The notes under the pieces are model-generated. The model saw only the letters and a list, made by a program, of their open reading frames with translations. It made no database searches and was not told the origin of the DNA. Below, piece after piece: positions 24,361 through 35,623 of a stretch of 64,000 nucleotides of DNA. Source of the DNA: Bryum argenteum (Eukaryota; Streptophyta; Bryopsida; Bryales; Bryaceae); the NCBI GenBank assembly GCA_037043015.1, contig CM073324.1, forward strand, positions 25,188,097 to 25,252,096, in the 5' to 3' direction. The stretch's first letter is position 1. Each line of letters begins with the position of its first letter. The position numbers and the translations under genes are program-made.

Positions 24361-26036
24361 ATGGGGTCGTCTAGCGCCTCGATTTCTCATCAATTGGGGT
24401 GCGCACCTGCTCTCACTCATAAACTTAGGAACCGAGCCATTGAGCGCCCGGCTGACTATGTATTGCTTTGAATTCCGTCGGCCGAGAGTACCGAATCGAA
24501 GTAGCTCTAGATAAATCTCTGAACTCAGTGAAGCTCTGAATTCCTTTTCTGTGACTCGGTGTTCAAGATTCGTACACTTATTGTCTGTCACTTCGAAAAT
24601 TGCTTAGTGATTTTGAATTCCGCTGTTACATTGCGTTGTCGTCTGGACGTTGATAGGTGATTCCGAATACCGCTGTCAATGTCCGATTTTGAACTTTTCC
24701 GCTGTCATTGTCCACTTGGATCCTCGGCGATCACACTGTGGAATCAAGAATTGCATTTTTCAAGCAAGACGATATTTAGCAGTTAGGGTTTGTTAAGTCT
24801 CCTGATTAGTGATAATTAATCTGGTATTAAGTTAATTAAGTTATTAAATTGGAATGTTCCATTTTATAAGACTGCAGTCCTTTCAGAGTTCTTGCCGGGG
24901 TTTTGCTAACACACATGTTCCATACTAGACGGGTCAATTTTACGTTGATGAAGTCTATCATCCTTGTGGTTTGTCTGGGCGGTCAGTATAGGTACTCGTA
25001 ATCGCAATTTGTGTGGTGTGTGGTATACATGTAGTTGAGGATCTGGAAGTGAGTTTGACTGTTTTATGCTCTTGCTTTAGCGATATTCTCTGAGATCGTG
25101 GTTGTTGATAACTGGTGCAATTGTGTTGTTGTACTTTGTTGCCATTAATCGTCAAATAGGGTGAATATATGCAGGGAAACTGCAAACATCGAGGTTCCGT
25201 TTGACGATGATCGTTTCCGAGAAGATTTCGTAAAAATCGACGGAGGGTTGATGAAGAATGCGAACCTGTTGCTCGTGGATGCTATTTCGGACGCGGAAGG
25301 ACAGTATAAGGTGGTCGCAGGTTTGTGACTTCCATGCTCAATTTGCTAGCTGTTGATTGCTCAAACAGGTTTTTATTCTTGATAAGCATTTGTTTACAGA
25401 TTGTAACCGCATCGCATGTGGCTTTGCATAGTAGCATATTAGAACCTGAATGTAGTGATCCACTTCCATATCTCCGCATGACATTCTCTAACATAGAGTA
25501 CTTTCAGGTTTTTGTTGATGCAAGCTTTCTGCAGCTCTTTCTTGTTTTGAGTGAAAGTTTTTTTAATATGGACAAAAAGGGGAGGGAGTTTTCTATCAGC
25601 TTTGGGTGGATCTTGAGGAGGGAGTTCTAGGTAATGACATTAGAAAAGAAGTTTCTTGATTTTCCATCATCTTTATCAACTGATCTGATAGTCATGAATT
25701 CCATCACAATGGGGATCCTTTGTCTCTGCACTTTTCTGTAATTGATCATTGTTGTATCTGATTGCAGATCCTAAATTTCTCCGGAAACGTAAGGCGACGC
25801 CACATTCCTCTGCCTCAACACACAACAACGACGACAAGAAGAAGCTCAGCACGGTGGACATGTTCTTCGCTCAAAGATTCAAAGAGCTTGAGCTTGAGTT
25901 GAAGGCGAAACAAGTTCAAGTGCCAGTGTCTGTAACTGAAGGAAACGTGGCTGGCTTGATTGCGGTCGTGTCAGCTGAAGGTAAGCCGGTCTTCAAACCC
26001 GGCCTGGAGGAGCATGTACGTGAGCAGACGAAGTAA
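24361..26036 (+). CDS. Three-exon gene for a 150-residue protein, unknown function
   Basis: Exons 24,361-24,398, 25,175-25,320 and 25,768-26,036 join in phase (38 + 146 + 269 bases = 151 codons with TAA). The start ATG sits in a strong context (GAGCCATGGGG) and opens MGSSSASISHQLG. Introns are GTGCGC...TATGCAG and GTTTGT...ATTGCAG. Exon 2 encodes an acidic piece with VPFDDDRFREDFVKIDGG and ANLLLVDAISDAEGQYK. Exon 3 starts with a basic patch (RKRKA, possible nuclear signal), then a Lys/Glu-rich helix (MFFAQRFKELELELKAKQ) and a short tail ending in HVREQTK. No signal peptide or membrane segment. Composition and clean phasing indicate a real gene. I do not recognise the family. The 5' leader (about 24.0-24.36 kb) starts just past a MITE. 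Confidence 0.75.
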
Positions 26037-26655
26037 ATGGAAGCAGGGTGATGGGATTGATACATTGCATACTTGTGTTGCTATAGAGAGCCGGCCACCA
26101 TTTTCAGTGAGCTCATGAGCGTATAATAGCTTTTTCGCGGATGAAATTTAGAGAGGTAACCCTATTTTCGGTGTTCCAAATGTTCTTGTAACAAATGACT
26201 TGTAACAAATGACTTGTAACAAAAGACTACTAAATGTCTGTTCGGTTCTCAGCTCAGTTATATGGGATTAACATACTCTTAATATCTTAATCAGAGTGGT
26301 CATGTTGATTCAATGTGCCTCATAAATGGTTTGATGTATGAAGTCTTCTTGCAAGTGTTACAGGGCCTTCGCATTCAAACCTGCAGTAGTCGTGTGTTAT
26401 GTATAATGATCGCATTTAGAATTGGTTATACATGTGAAAATTCAGTCATGCAGTGCTACACTCCTGAGGACACTGCATCGAATCAGGACATAATTCGACC
26501 AGAAAAAGTAACTTTGCCTACATTATCATTCCGCCGGTTCGCAGCGTTTCCAAAATGCCACCAGGAAGAGGTGAAACTGAGAAAGTTTGTTTGCGACGTA
26601 TTCACAGTTTCAGTAATTGTTTGGTGTACTCATCACCACTACAACATATTGAACC
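26037..26655 (+). other. 3' region of the preceding gene
   Basis: Follows the TAA at 26,034-26,036. It holds a triple repeat of AACAAATGACTTGT-like words (26,190-26,230). The open frame at 26,313-26,660 is not recognisable and is probably untranslated. Confidence 0.4.
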
Positions 26656-27120
26656 CCTAAGAGCCTTCCTCGTAAAGGGACAATATTGGCTACATTTAGC
26701 TAAATGACACTTTCCTTTCCGCTACATGTCAATCTCCTTTCCCCAATGGCTAAGGAACTCCTACCTTTAGCAGCCTACCAGATGGGGTGGCCCATCAGAG
26801 CCATGCTATCCACAGCCACCCCTCCATATGAGAACTCAAAGTACTTTCTTAAGTACTTTCTTCATCGTTGTGATGATTCATCATCATTTGAGCATGTTTC
26901 TATTTTCATTATTTTTAGAATTTTTATTTTTTTGAGTGACCGTTTATCTTCTTCATTTTGTTAAGCATCTTTTTATTGTCTTCATCTTTTTGAACGGTGT
27001 CAAGGGACGTCGCCATGGTGTAGTGGAGTTGTATATAGGGTGAGATTATAGAACATAGGCTCAAGGTCATATAGCAACTTGGTCCTTTAGCAAGTTCATT
27101 GGAAAAGGGTGATTGTGGAT
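26656..27120. mobile_element. Decayed relative of the 22.2-kb MITE
   Basis: Shares GGCTACATTTAGC, the TTGAGCAT..TCTATTTT block, a TTTATTGTCTTCATC block and a closing TTTAGCAAG..TTGGAAAA..GTGGAT..CAAAGGGG phrase with 22,205-22,794, but its ends are too eroded to place exactly. Confidence 0.45.
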
Positions 27121-27193
27121 CAAAGGGGTTTGGAGAAAAACTCATATGTATTATAAAATATACAATCCGGAACTATTATAAAGTTTTGCTTAA

Positions 27194-27773
27194 CCCCTAA
27201 CTTTCCTTAAAAACCGAAACGGTCTTTTGATGTTTTGGGCAGCCTTAGTTTCTTAGTAAAAATGAATATTTTTGAGATATTTTTTGATAATGTGTGAGTT
27301 ACATTGCAAAGTAGGAGCGGCAAAAACTGCAAATCAAATTCCAATTTTTGAGTCTTCTAGGACGATCCTTGGGTTGCGAGCCGAGATGGGGCAGCTCAAA
27401 TAAGTAACTTTTTTGAATTTTTTTTTTTTTGGAAACATGTTCATTACTAAATCACTACTCAAATTTCAAAGTGACTCAAGTCAAAAAGTTTACCAATTTT
27501 ACAAGGGCAACCTCCAAAAATTTCAAAACCAATCTTCGCAATGCTCAAAAAAACTTGGGAGTCAAACTTTGAATGTTATAATCTCTCAAATGGTAAACAT
27601 CCAACGGTCAATTTTTTGAACAATAATCAAGCATATTCTTAGGTACAAGATCTTACGGTTGGAAGTCTTAAAAAAGGAGAAGAAATCGGTCCACACCCCC
27701 ACGAGTGCTTAGAGGTGGAGAATCGCAGTTTTGAGTTTTCAAGCTCCCAAAAAACACCAAGGAAATTTAGGGG
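27194..27773. mobile_element. TTAA-flanked (piggyBac-like) element, 580 bases
   Basis: Ends CCCCTAACTTTCC and GGAAATTTAGGGG are inverted with one mismatch; TTAA flanks both sides (27,190-27,193 and 27,774-27,777). Related to the element at 5,362-7,263 (opposite orientation) and at 57,965-58,224. Confidence 0.7.
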
Positions 27774-27777
27774 TTAA

Positions 27778-28887
27778 AAGACAACATGAAGATCACAATG
27801 CTTAAATTAGATCAATATGGTTTAATTTCTTAAAATAGTAATGATTGTTTTTCCAATGAATTAAATAGACTAAAACTTTGAAAATCAATAGAAAATACAC
27901 TTGCTATTATTAGTAGTTGGAAATTAATATGATTGGCCAAAATAACATATTACATATAATATAGAAAAAGGCCAAACATAATCTAATATATACACTATTA
28001 GTTTCCTAGAATAGTAAGCTTTCCAACACTAAAAAAACCTTGCTTTGTTCGTGTTTGATAATTTATTGTGAACAATCTATGAATTCAAATTAGGTTTTGT
28101 AAATTGGATGTGGTTCTAAACAAGGTTGTGTTATTGCAAGTGTTTAGTTCGAATTCAAGACAGGAAGATGTGCGTTCATGCTACGCACTACTCTCGGTAT
28201 GCAGGGAGGAAGCTAATGGTTGTGAGAGAGGGAAGTTGAACATTCTCAAACCAATTCTTGACTAGATTGGCTCTTACGGTTGTGGTTGCTAGTGTAGGGA
28301 TTTATAACAAAGTCTACCTTCCTAGTTCTAAAACAGGTAGGTGGTTACAAATTATGCCGTAGGAGATTACAATGACGGCAAAGGCCACGGGATGTAGCCT
28401 TCGTTGGCAATCGGAAGTGGATAAGTCAAAAAATTGCAAGTCCGGAAAAAATTGCGAGTCCGGGGTTACGATAGTTGGTCACGTATTATATATTATAATT
28501 GTTTGTAATGACATGTGACTACGAACTGTCAAAACATTGTTATAAGATGACTATCGGTAATCATATTTTACTTAGACACTATAACTACCTTGAATCTAAT
28601 GTAGTGGACATTGTGATTGAGAAGCAAGATAAGTGCAACAAAAATCATAGAGGTGGCACCTCCCCATTGGTTGAGGGAAGGATGGTTATTTTCCATACCA
28701 ACACCTTCTCTATGGTTATGGCCTGTCAAGGCCTCCGTAGTTGATTTTTGGAATCATCGGACTTATTGTGTTGTTTTATAAAATAGGAGGAAGTTTTTAT
28801 ACCCAATTTTTTTTCCACCGGTAATTCGTATGGGATAAATGACTATCCACTGAAACTTGCCTGCAGGGACATTAATTTATTAGAGGC
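27778..28887. other. Non-coding sequence
   Basis: I see no supportable gene. The open frame at 28,499-28,744 has no recognisable domain or splice context. Confidence 0.4.
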
Positions 28888-29211
28888 CTACACTATAAGA
28901 AACCTGCGTTTTAATGATGTTGTAAATGATGTTTAAAAAGACATCGTAGACATTAATTCGGATGTTTTATAGACAATAAGACATCCTAGACATGACAGAT
29001 GTCTAAGCAGACGTCTAAAAAGACAGGAAAATGTCTTAAGATCGAAGATGTCTTAAGGTAATTTTGGAAGGGTAAAAAGTGTGCCACGTAGGTGCCACGT
29101 AGATGACACATTAGCTTGAATTCAACGGGCAGTGCCACGTGGGGATGAAATTCATCATGATATGGAATTTTACATGGTCCCATGAAAGATGACATGGCGG
29201 CGCCAGAATCC

Positions 29212-29345
29212 CACGTGAACCCGAGAAAATCCGACGTGGCACTCGGGAAAATCTGACGTGGCATCCGGGAAAATCCGACGTGGCACCCGGGAATATCCGA
29301 CGTGGCACGCGGAAAAAGTTGACGTGGACTTGGGAAAATGACATG
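29212..29345. repeat. Minisatellite of a 22-base unit, about six copies
   Basis: Units of the form GACGTGGCACCCGGGAAAAT plus CC, with small changes, run in tandem near the left end of the CACTA element. Related GACGTGG words recur near its right end (38,822), supporting a shared subterminal origin. Confidence 0.8.
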
Positions 29346-30049
29346 GCATGCCACGTCAGCATATTGCGGAGGTTTTATGCTCCTATCATGATAGTTTTAG
29401 ACATCAGTTAAGACGACTTAAATGTCTTGTAAGACATCTTAGATGTTATACAAGATGTCTTGCAAGACGTATGCAATGTTTTACAAAATATCTTAGAAGA
29501 CAATTTTTATGTCTTATAAGATGTTTCCAGTGCGTTGTAGATAAACAAGTTGGATTTTGCTGTTACAATTTTGGAGTGTTAAATTCAAACAATTTCCAAT
29601 TTTTGCCGGGATTGAGTGTTCAAATGGAGGCTTTTGCATGTGATTTGTGGGATTTTCTTGCAAGTTAGAATTGTCAAATCAGTCAAATAGGATATGCCGA
29701 GTGGGACAAGAAGCCAGAAAGTGATTGGAGAGTCAGTTTGGGGAGTGATAAGCCGAGTTGGAATGGTGAGATTCAGTATGAAGAGAGCAAGTAGTGAAAA
29801 ATTCCAAGTAGGTAATTGAGTGATTAGAGCCCAGTTCTGTCAGCAAGTCCGAATGAGATCAGTACACAGATACCGAGTGGGGAAGAAATCAAGTCGGAGC
29901 TAAGTTCAGATTGAAGTGAGAAAGTAAGAAACCAATTAGTGAGTATGAAGAAGGAGTGAAAACCAATTCGGAGTGTGTGAAACGAACTAGGTATTAGTGA
30001 TATGGAGGAGTACCTAGTGGGAGAACGGTTAAGTAAGTGCCGATTCGGG

Positions 30050-30537
30050 TGAAACGGGACTGAATTCTCTCTTTGGTCACAACTCAAACACTGCTAACCT
30101 AACAAGATCTGAGAAAACCGGACTAAACAAGACCAAATAGACTTGAACAGAACAGAACAAAGCAGAACTAAAGAAGCAAAGTACAAACCAAACTTTACTG
30201 AGAGAGAGGGACTAAGGCGTACCTGACCGAATGCCTCCAAATGGCCCCGGCCAGTTCTATTTATACTCTGCCTAACCGCCCTTGGAACTTTCTAGAATGT
30301 TCCAATGGCGGGCCCCACCATGGAACTTTCCGGAAGGTCCTAGAGGTGGGCCCCACCTAGATAACCGCCCTTCTAGAAGACTCTAGAGGTGGGCCCCACC
30401 TTCTCGAAGCTTCTATGGTGGGTCCCACATAGGCCATCTACCTCAAATTCTAAAATTTTCTAGAAACTCCTAAAATGGTTTCACCTATCTATCTACTTTT
30501 CTAGCAAACACAAAAATCTAGTTCTTGCCCTGTTACA
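30050..30537 (-). repeat. 3' LTR of the chromovirus
   Basis: Begins TGAAACGGGA and ends CCTGTTACA on the plus strand. It matches 35,135-35,623; differences cluster in the first about 200 bases, while 30,251-30,537 shows none that I can see. Confidence 0.92.
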
Positions 30538-30553
30538 ATTAATCCCCTCCGCT
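30538..30553 (-). other. Polypurine tract of the chromovirus
   Basis: On the minus strand GCGGAGGGGATTAAT lies directly before the TG of the 3' LTR, the usual place of the plus-strand primer. Confidence 0.7.
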
Positions 30554-33500
30554 AATGCGGAACGTCCTCGTTTCGCTCCTGATGATATCTCCAAATGGTT
30601 TCTTGACAATGGGTAAGGTTGTGAACGGGCTCCCATGTTGCATCGTGGATGGGATAACCTTTCCATCGGACTTTGTATTGTAGTTGCGGACGTCCATTGC
30701 CACGACGAAGATAGCGATGTTCCAAAATGCAGTCCACTTCATATTCCTCCTGGTCTTCAATCACTACCGGTGGCGGCGGAGGCTGATGTCGGCTGAAAGC
30801 GCTCCGATTGATATGAAATTCTTTGAGCTGCGAGACATGAAAAACTGGATGGATGTGGATATGTGGTGGAAGCTCGACGCGGTATGCAACATCAGATATG
30901 ACCGTAGAGATTCGGAAAGGTCCAATCCACCGGGGTGCAAGTTTACGGACTTGAGTCGATGTAGCTAACGGAAGGTTGGCATTTGAGAGCAGAACCAAGT
31001 CACCTTCTTGAAAGGTCTTATGTTGCCGGTGGTTATCTGCATATTGTTTTTGTCGATTCTGTGCAGTAAGGAGCCGCTGTCGAGCCTCTTGCAACGCCGA
31101 TGTTAGTCGTTGTATAAACTCCTCCGTTGTAGGGTTGTTGGTGTTGATGGGGCGGTGGAGCGTTGCGGCGTGTCGGTCTCTTGACCAGCGTTAAGAAAGA
31201 ATGGTGAATGACCCGTCTTGCTTGAGAACTATCATTATAGGCGAACTCAAAGGGGTCGAATCTCATCCCGTCGTTGTGGTGAATTGCCACAAACGCCCGC
31301 AAAGATATCCTCCAGGGTCCGGTTAGCACGCTCTGTCTCATCCCATCGGTCCGAGGATGAAAGGTCGTGGACATAGCAAGTCGTGTGCCGAGAAGCTTGA
31401 ATAGTGCTTGCGAAAACTCCCCGTGAAGCGCGGATCCCGATCCGAGATAATGACACGAGGCAATCCATGATGACGGAAGACAATGATCGAAGAAGACTCG
31501 TGCAAGTGTTGGGGCATCAATATCGGAGCGCATCGCAGACCAAATGAATTTGCTTCGAAGGCGGTCCACAAAGACAAAGAACCGCAGTGTGATTACGATG
31601 CGTCTGGCAAACAAGTAATGAGATCCATGGTTACTTGTTCCCATCGCATCAGAGTAGGTAGTGGAATCGGCCGCAGCAGCCAAGAGGTGCGATGATTGCG
31701 TGCCTTGTTCCGTTGGCATAGCTCACGCGAACGCACAAAAGCTCGAACATCACGATCCAAGCCCACCCAAAACCATGTTCTAGAAATCCGTTCTAAGGTC
31801 TTCTCACGTCCGAGATGTCCAGAGATAGGAATGTCATGCCCTTCTTGAAGTATGCGGGTTCAAGTTTAGCATCGTTAGGTACATAAACCCGCTTCTTAAA
31901 ATAGAGGAGGCCGTCAACGAGGTTGTAATCTTGATATTATACATCACCTACCTCTACTCGATCGATCACCATTGTGAAGTAAGCATCCCGGTAGGTGGCT
32001 TCCTTCCATTCTCTCCCTCTCGGTTAGATCCGAACAATACTACTAATGGTAGCAATCTCCCTCGTGTCCTCTCCGATTGATTTCGGATCTGGTCTCCGAG
32101 ATAAAGCGTCTGGCACAATATGTTGTCGCCTTTGCTTGCATCTTGAAGTTGAATATCAAACAATTTAATCGTTCTTCCCAATGGTGGTGTCTCGATTTCA
32201 TATTTTCTAAATGCAGATCATGTAGTAAGGGCCGATGATCGATCCGAATTGTCACAGTTTCCCCAATAGATAGTGCCGCCATACTTTGGTAGCATGTACA
32301 ATTGCTAAGTTGTTCCCGATCACGTGCGAGAATAGTTGCGCTCGCCTCTTAAGTTTGCGTGACTCATATGCCACCGGTTGAAGGCCCCTACCGAAGTCTT
32401 GTTGGAGGACCGCGCCTATAGCAAAGTCGGAGGCGTCAATGTCAACCGTCTGCGGAAGGTCAGGATCATATGGTTGCAGAATTGGAGCAGTAGTAAGTGC
32501 TTCCTTCAAATTATTGAAAGCGCCTTGTTGTTGTAGTTTCCACTCAAATGGAGCGCCATTCTCCAATAGATTTGTCGAGAGCAAAGAATGTGCGCAAACC
32601 GCCGAACAAAACGACGATAGTATCCGGCGAGGCCTAAGAAAGAACGAACTTGAAAACATCCTTGGGAGTTGGCCAGTCCTTCACCGCATTCACCTTAGCT
32701 TGTTCCATGTACACACCCTCGAATGATACTACATGCCCCAAAAAGGTGACCTCGGACTTCCAAAGTTCACACTTTGATTGCTTGCAATAGAAGTGACTAT
32801 CCCAGAATCGACGTAGCACCTCCCGTAGATGTTGGTCATGCTCTTCCGGGATTTTACTATAGATCAAAATGTCGTCAATGAAAACAACTACACACTTGTC
32901 CAAAAGGTCCCGGAACAACCTGCTCATGTGACCCATGAAGGAAGTCAAGGGCATTGGTGAGACCAAAAGGCGAACGAGCCACTCAAAATGTCCATAGCGC
33001 GTCGAAATGTTGTCTTTTCAATATCCTCTTTTGCAATTGGTATCCGCCAAGATCCACTTCAAGATCTAGCTTGCTAAAAATGGTTGCGCCTCCGAAGTTG
33101 ATCAAGAAGGTCATCCACACGTGGGAGTGGATAAGCATTTTTGATGGTCCGCTTATTAAGGCCCCGATAATCGATGCATAGCCGCAATCCACCATCCTTT
33201 TGGGTGCAAAAGGACAGTGCTCCCATGGCGATGTGCTTTCTCGAATGAGGCCCTTCTCCAAAAGCTCGTCCAACGTCTTCCTCGCCTCCTCAAGCTCGTT
33301 TGGTGCTAGGCGATAAATTGGCCGATTTGCTTTGGTTTAGCTTCCGCATTAAGTCTATGTGGAAGGGAGCACCTCGATCGGTGGTAAACCACTAGGTAAG
33401 TCGGGCGGGAAAGACATCTCGGAACTCGCCGATAAGTTGCTCAACTCGTTCGCTCCTTCGGCTCTCTTCTCTACCATTGAAGCAATATTTGGAACCACCA

Positions 33501-33989
33501 CATACACCGGCCGCTTTACGTCGATCTCTGTTTCTTCATGAAGGCCATCCCCACTAATATGCCTTTAGTTGTCTGTCGTTTCTTCAATCCACTTGATGTT
33601 GAAGCATGAAGAATTATCTTGCGCCCACCTTCGTTAAAAGAGATGGTTCTTGCCACCACCAATCGCTTATTTCCCGCCTCCAACCACGGCATTCCTGCGA
33701 TAACATCATATCCGAGCTTCGTTACCTTAAATTTTCCTCGTAGTGCATAGGCATCACACAATCTCAAGGTCTCTTCTTCACATGTCTCACTTAAATCATT
33801 TTCCCGATCGTCTGCGAGGTATATAGTCCCTCCGGTGATCACCTTAGTCTTGATCCCAAGTCGGTTGGCAATTGCGGTCGAGATGCAATTCTCCGTAGAA
33901 CCGCAATCCACTAGTACTCGACACGGTTGTCTTCTAAGTCGACCTGTGAGACATATCAGCTGACCTTTTTGAGTGTTGCCCGAGGCCAT
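30552..33989 (-). pseudogene. pol: Chromovirus pol: protease, RT, RNase H, integrase, chromodomain (frameshifted)
   Basis: Pieces in several frames keep family order. Protease (33,989-33,516) shows LVDCGSTENCIS, the active Asp motif with Cys for the usual Ser, and VIAGMPWLEAGN. RT (33,273-32,634) has [10 protein letters not shown], the YxDD-type core VFIDDILIYSK, and CELWKSEVTFLGH. RNase H (32,659-32,040) has DASDFAIGAVLQQ and RIDHRPLL. Integrase (about 32,000-31,100) has HGLPRVIISDRDPRFTG. The C-terminal piece (31,094-30,552) has the GPFRIS integrase end and a chromodomain (YEVDCILEHRYLR, LQYKVRWKGYP, ATWEP), which in this clade guides integration to heterochromatin. At least six frame changes separate these pieces, so it is non-functional as read. 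Confidence 0.88.
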
Positions 33990-33999
33990 GCTGTTTGAC

Positions 34000-34850
34000 T
34001 CTGAGAGACAACAGCTATCCCCAGTATTGGTCCTCGGTGCCCTTCCTGGGGAGCCCCGTTTCCCTGCTCCATTCCTTCATCATCTTGGTCAGCCTCGAGG
34101 TTGTGGATCCGCCTTGGTTTGTTGGCACCGAATTCGACGTTTTGGACACTCTCCAACTGGATGGCCTCGACTCCCGACAAGAGAAGCACAATCCCTTCCG
34201 TGCCAATAATTGTCGTCTCTGCAAGGCGTCAATGGTCCTTGTAGGGCGTCAATCTCCATTGGCGTCGGTTGTTGGGCTACCATAGTAGGTGGTGGCGTAG
34301 GGTTCCATCTTTGCAGTCGTACTCCACGATTTCTCAAGTTTATGGCATCAACTCTTTCTCGCAATCCTAACCGCCTCCTCAAATGTTTGAGGGTCTCTTA
34401 ATTCCACTTCTCGTTGAACGATCGGCTTCAATCCTCGAACAAATCGATCCATCATCTCTCCCTCCGAAACATTGGGTATTTGGAGACATATGGATTTGAA
34501 CCGGGTGACATACTCTTACTCGACCTTAGCCGTGTGTCAAGGTGGCCAAATCGATCGCGCGCTAACTTCTCCGCATTGATGGGCCGAAACGGTTTTGTGA
34601 GCTCGGTCTCAAATTCCTCCCAATTTTGAAATCCGCCTTGAGCTCCATAGTTTTGAGCTCAAGTCGCCACCAAATGGTCACCGCACCCCTCAAATAGTCG
34701 GGTCAGATATATAATTCCGTCGGTTGAGTTCGCCCGGGACGAGTTGGAGATATTGTCGCATCTTTGAAAAGCCATTGAGATACATCATCTTGTCTTGAAG
34801 TTCTGAATATATTTCGAGCTTGCTCAACTTCACCTCAGATTGTCAATTCT
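34000..34850 (-). pseudogene. gag: Chromovirus gag remnant with broken zinc knuckle
   Basis: Minus-strand pieces include EEFETELTKPFRP, RFVRGLKPIVQREVELRDP and EAVRIAR, a retrotransposon gag signature, followed by the QQPTPMEID linker typical before the zinc knuckle. The CCHC knuckle is cut by a frameshift: CFSCRE lies in one frame and GHPVGECPK in the next. A frame change and a stop also lie upstream. Gag would form the particle and bind element RNA. Confidence 0.75.
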
Positions 34851-35122
34851 CTAGCTCTAGAAGTGTCCGCTTGTCCTTGTAATGCAAAGAATCCGGTCTA
34901 GTAGGTGCTTTGAATCAGTCTCCATATGAGTAGGTTCCGCCATTTCTCCCATGATGCAATTCTTTCGACGACCTGCTGCTACGCGACGCCTTCTCTCGTT
35001 CTAGCCAAATCCTTGAAAGTAACTCCAAGTAGATCCAAGAACAAGACTTGATGAAACCACAATGATCGACTCTCAAGTAGACTCTTGCTAATAGCACCTA
35101 ACGTAAGGATAGACCGACACTC

Positions 35123-35134
35123 GCTCGATACCAA
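35123..35134 (-). other. Primer-binding site, tRNA-iMet type
   Basis: Immediately inside the 5' LTR the minus strand reads TTGGTATCGAGC. The usual plant iMet site is TGGTATCAGAGC; here one A is missing. This is the same kind of small change (CAG to CG) seen at several points in this LTR and interior. Confidence 0.75.
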
Positions 35135-35623
35135 TGAAACGGGATCAATTTCTCTTTGGTCACAACTCAAACACTCGCTAACCTAACAAGATCTCGAGAA
35201 ACCGGACTAAACAAGACCAAATAGACTTGAATGCAGTAATGTAACAAAGCGAAACTAAAGAAGCAAAGTACAAACCAAACTTTACCGAGAGAGGGGACTA
35301 AGGCGTGCTGACCGAATGCCTCCAAATGGCCCCGCCCGCCTTCTATTTATACTCTGCCTAACCGCCCTTGGAACTTTCTAGAATGTTCCAATGGCGGGCC
35401 CCACCATGGAACTTTCCGGAAGGTCCTAGAGGTGGGCCCCACCTAGATAACCGCCCTTCTAGAAGACTCTAGAGGTGGGCCCCACCTTCTCGAAGCTTCT
35501 ATGGTGGGTCCCACATAGGCCATCTACCTCAAATTCTAAAATTTTCTAGAAACTCCTAAAATGGTTTCACCTATCTATCTACTTTTCTAGCAAACACAAA
35601 AATCTAGTTCTTGCCCTGTTACA
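35135..35623 (-). repeat. 5' LTR of the chromovirus (promoter copy)
   Basis: Carries the U3 promoter for the element: TATAAATAG (minus strand, 35,343-35,351) with the heat-shock-type repeats described separately upstream of it. Confidence 0.92.
35343..35556 (-). promoter_or_regulatory. LTR promoter: TATA box plus heat-shock-element cluster and GTGGGCCC sites
   Basis: Reading the minus strand, 20-210 bases upstream of TATAAATAG (35,343-35,351) come five GAA/TTC arrays with two-base spacing: four alternating units in GGAACTTTCTAGAATGTTCC (35,370-35,389), GGAACTTTCCGGAAGGTCC (35,408-35,426), TTCTAGAAGACTCTAGA (35,457-35,473), TTCTCGAAGCTTC (35,487-35,499) and TTCTAGAAACTCC near 35,544-35,556. 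TTCnnGAAnnTTC is the binding site of heat-shock factors. Between them, GTGGGCCCCAC-type sites match class I TCP sites (GTGGGNCC). The same set is at 30,257-30,470 in the 3' LTR. Induction by heat is inference. Confidence 0.7.

Larger units (their letters stand above)
30050..35623 (-). mobile_element. Full-length Ty3/gypsy chromovirus, coding on the minus strand
   Basis: Two long terminal repeats of 488 and 489 bases start TG and end CA, and the five-base TCGGG flanks the element on both sides (30,045-30,049 and 35,624-35,628). Order on the minus strand is 5' LTR, primer site, gag, protease, reverse transcriptase, RNase H, integrase, chromodomain, purine tract, 3' LTR, which is the chromovirus order. 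The last about 287 bases of the two LTRs look identical, suggesting recent insertion. Yet the coding region has many frameshifts, so this copy cannot encode its proteins as read. It is inserted in the CACTA element and is therefore younger than it. Confidence 0.92.

Noticed and set aside
29348-29668. 106-residue open frame rich in Arg and Cys
   Set aside because: It is built from the AGACATC/GATGTCT motif field of the CACTA element.
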